Of a stretch of 64,000 nt of DNA, positions 63,216 through 64,000 are shown in pieces (within the stretch, counting starts at the first letter, position 1; every line of letters begins with the position of its first letter). This stretch comes from Paenibacillus sp. FSL R5-0341 (GTDB lineage Bacteria > Bacillota > Bacilli > Paenibacillales > Paenibacillaceae), in assembly GCF_037975235.1 (NCBI RefSeq), contig NZ_CP150241.1, forward strand, positions 3,100,001 to 3,164,000. Reading direction: 5' to 3'. The position numbers and the translations under genes are program-made. Below the pieces are notes generated by a model. That model did not search any database, had not been told where the DNA came from, and saw only the letters and a list, made by a program, of their open reading frames with translations.

Positions 63216-64000
63216 ATGGGCGAAAAAACGAATAATGCTGGATTACCCCAAGAACGGGGAAATAACACCATGAATGCATTGGTATATGATACCTACGGAA
63301 CACCAGAAGTCCTTCGATTAGAAAAACTAGCCATCCCTATGCCCAAGGATCATGAAGTGTTAATTGAGGTCCATGCCACTTCGGTAAACTCCTGGGACTG
63401 GGATCTCCTTCATGGGAAGCCATTCGTTAACCGCATCGGCGCAGTCCGACAGCCTCGTTATCGAATTCTTGGCGCAGATGTCGCAGGGCGTGTAATCGCC
63501 GTTGGAGCTTCAGCTACACGGTTCAAACCAGGAGACAAGGTGTTCGGAGATCTTTCCGGTTGCGGCTGGGGTGGATTCGCGGAATATGTATGTGCGGCTG
63601 AGAATGCCTTGACACCCAAACCTGCGGGTATCAACTATGTGCAGGCAGCAGCTATTCCTCAGGCAGCCGTTCTGGCTTTGCAAGGTCTACGTGATCGGGG
63701 GGAGCTGCAAAAGGGACAGCGTGTTCTGATTAATGGCGCCGGTGGCGGAGTCGGAACATTTGCCATCCAATATGCCAAATTGCTTGGGGCTGAGGTGACT
63801 GGCGTTGACAGTGCTGAAAAGCTCGATATGTTACTCGCTGTGGGAGCTGACTATGTGTTGGACTATAGGAAAGCTGATTTCACTGCAAAAGGAGTGCAAT
63901 ACGACCTGATTCTGGATGTTATTGGCAAGCATTCGGTTTTTGCTGTGAAACGTGCATTAGTTAAGGGGGGCAGATATGTGATGATTGGAGGTCAAATGTG
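63216..64000 (+). CDS. Zinc-independent medium-chain dehydrogenase (quinone-oxidoreductase-like), partial
   Basis: The first 261 codons; the gene continues beyond the window. Typical QOR/MDR features: GASAT and VFGDLSGCGWGGFAEYV in the N-terminal catalytic domain, and the NADPH loop INGAGGGVGTFAIQYAK followed by VTGVDSAEKLDMLLAVGADYVLDY. The residues that bind structural zinc in alcohol dehydrogenases are absent. The family reduces quinones or alpha,beta-unsaturated carbonyls. ATG 63216 has GGAG 7 bp upstream; a second in-frame ATG at 63270 begins the usual family length, so the first 18 residues may be extra. Confidence 0.85.
   Translation, partial: MGEKTNNAGLPQERGNNTMNALVYDTYGTPEVLRLEKLAIPMPKDHEVLIEVHATSVNSWDWDLLHGKPFVNRIGAVRQPRYRILGADVAGRVIAVGASATRFKPGDKVFGDLSGCGWGGFAEYVCAAENALTPKPAGINYVQAAAIPQAAVLALQGLRDRGELQKGQRVLINGAGGGVGTFAIQYAKLLGAEVTGVDSAEKLDMLLAVGADYVLDYRKADFTAKGVQYDLILDVIGKHSVFAVKRALVKGGRYVMIGGQM

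Overview
The window looks like chromosomal DNA from a Paenibacillus-type Firmicute. The evidence is indirect: strong AGGAGG-type ribosome sites, many GTG/TTG starts, abundant intrinsic terminators, a Bacillus-like ydhG product, a YesM/YesN-like two-component pair beside a sugar ABC transporter, a YitT protein, a Btr-like regulator and matches to the CcpA (cre) consensus. No rRNA, tRNA, CRISPR array or prophage was seen. One insertion sequence of the IS3 family is present.

Layout. 1-9 kb: end of a medium-chain dehydrogenase, a HIT protein, a secreted beta-propeller-like protein, ydhG, an aldo/keto reductase, an HxlR regulator with an NmrA-like reductase, a HelD-type helicase with an attenuator-like leader, and an SDR. 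9-16 kb: a sugar ABC importer (binding protein and two permeases, minus strand) divergent from its probable sensor kinase and AraC-type response regulator; a perfect cre site overlaps the predicted importer start point. 16-27 kb: a chemoreceptor behind a very strong leader hairpin, AraC and MFS genes, a glutamine-amidotransferase-type hydrolase, a TetR-MMPL pair, a second TetR and a cytochrome P450. 27-31 kb: a deaminase, then the longest non-coding stretch of the window (about 545 bp) ahead of a two-gene carboxynorspermidine dehydrogenase/decarboxylase operon. That stretch holds a junction-type RNA fold directly followed by an intrinsic terminator and is my best candidate for an undescribed regulatory element.

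31-39 kb: an SDR/MerR divergent pair with a textbook 19-bp-spacer MerR promoter, YitT, a 64-residue orphan, a Fur-box-preceded Btr-like regulator broken by one stop and one frameshift, a nitroreductase, a serine hydrolase, and an IS3-family element sitting in the loop of an intrinsic terminator. 39-47 kb: a DMT exporter, two TetR genes each divergent from a small cupin or NTF2-like protein with a palindrome between them, a TetR remnant, and an AraC/GH2 glycosidase pair. 47-53 kb: a complete ribose operon rbsRKDACB with a perfect RbsR-type operator. 53-56 kb: a BenE-like permease flanked by remnants of yggS and glyA, then a reductase. 56-64 kb: a MocR regulator, a large secreted serine hydrolase, a fused glutamine-type binding protein/permease with its ATPase, a small protein with an internal duplication, and the start of a quinone-oxidoreductase-like gene.

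Theme: most of the window is accessory metabolism built of small regulator-plus-enzyme modules (HxlR, TetR, MerR, AraC, LacI, MocR), each with a recognisable palindrome or leader. Starts quoted are those best supported by ribosome-binding sites and are often downstream of the longest open frame. Function calls rest on remembered family features; no database search was possible.
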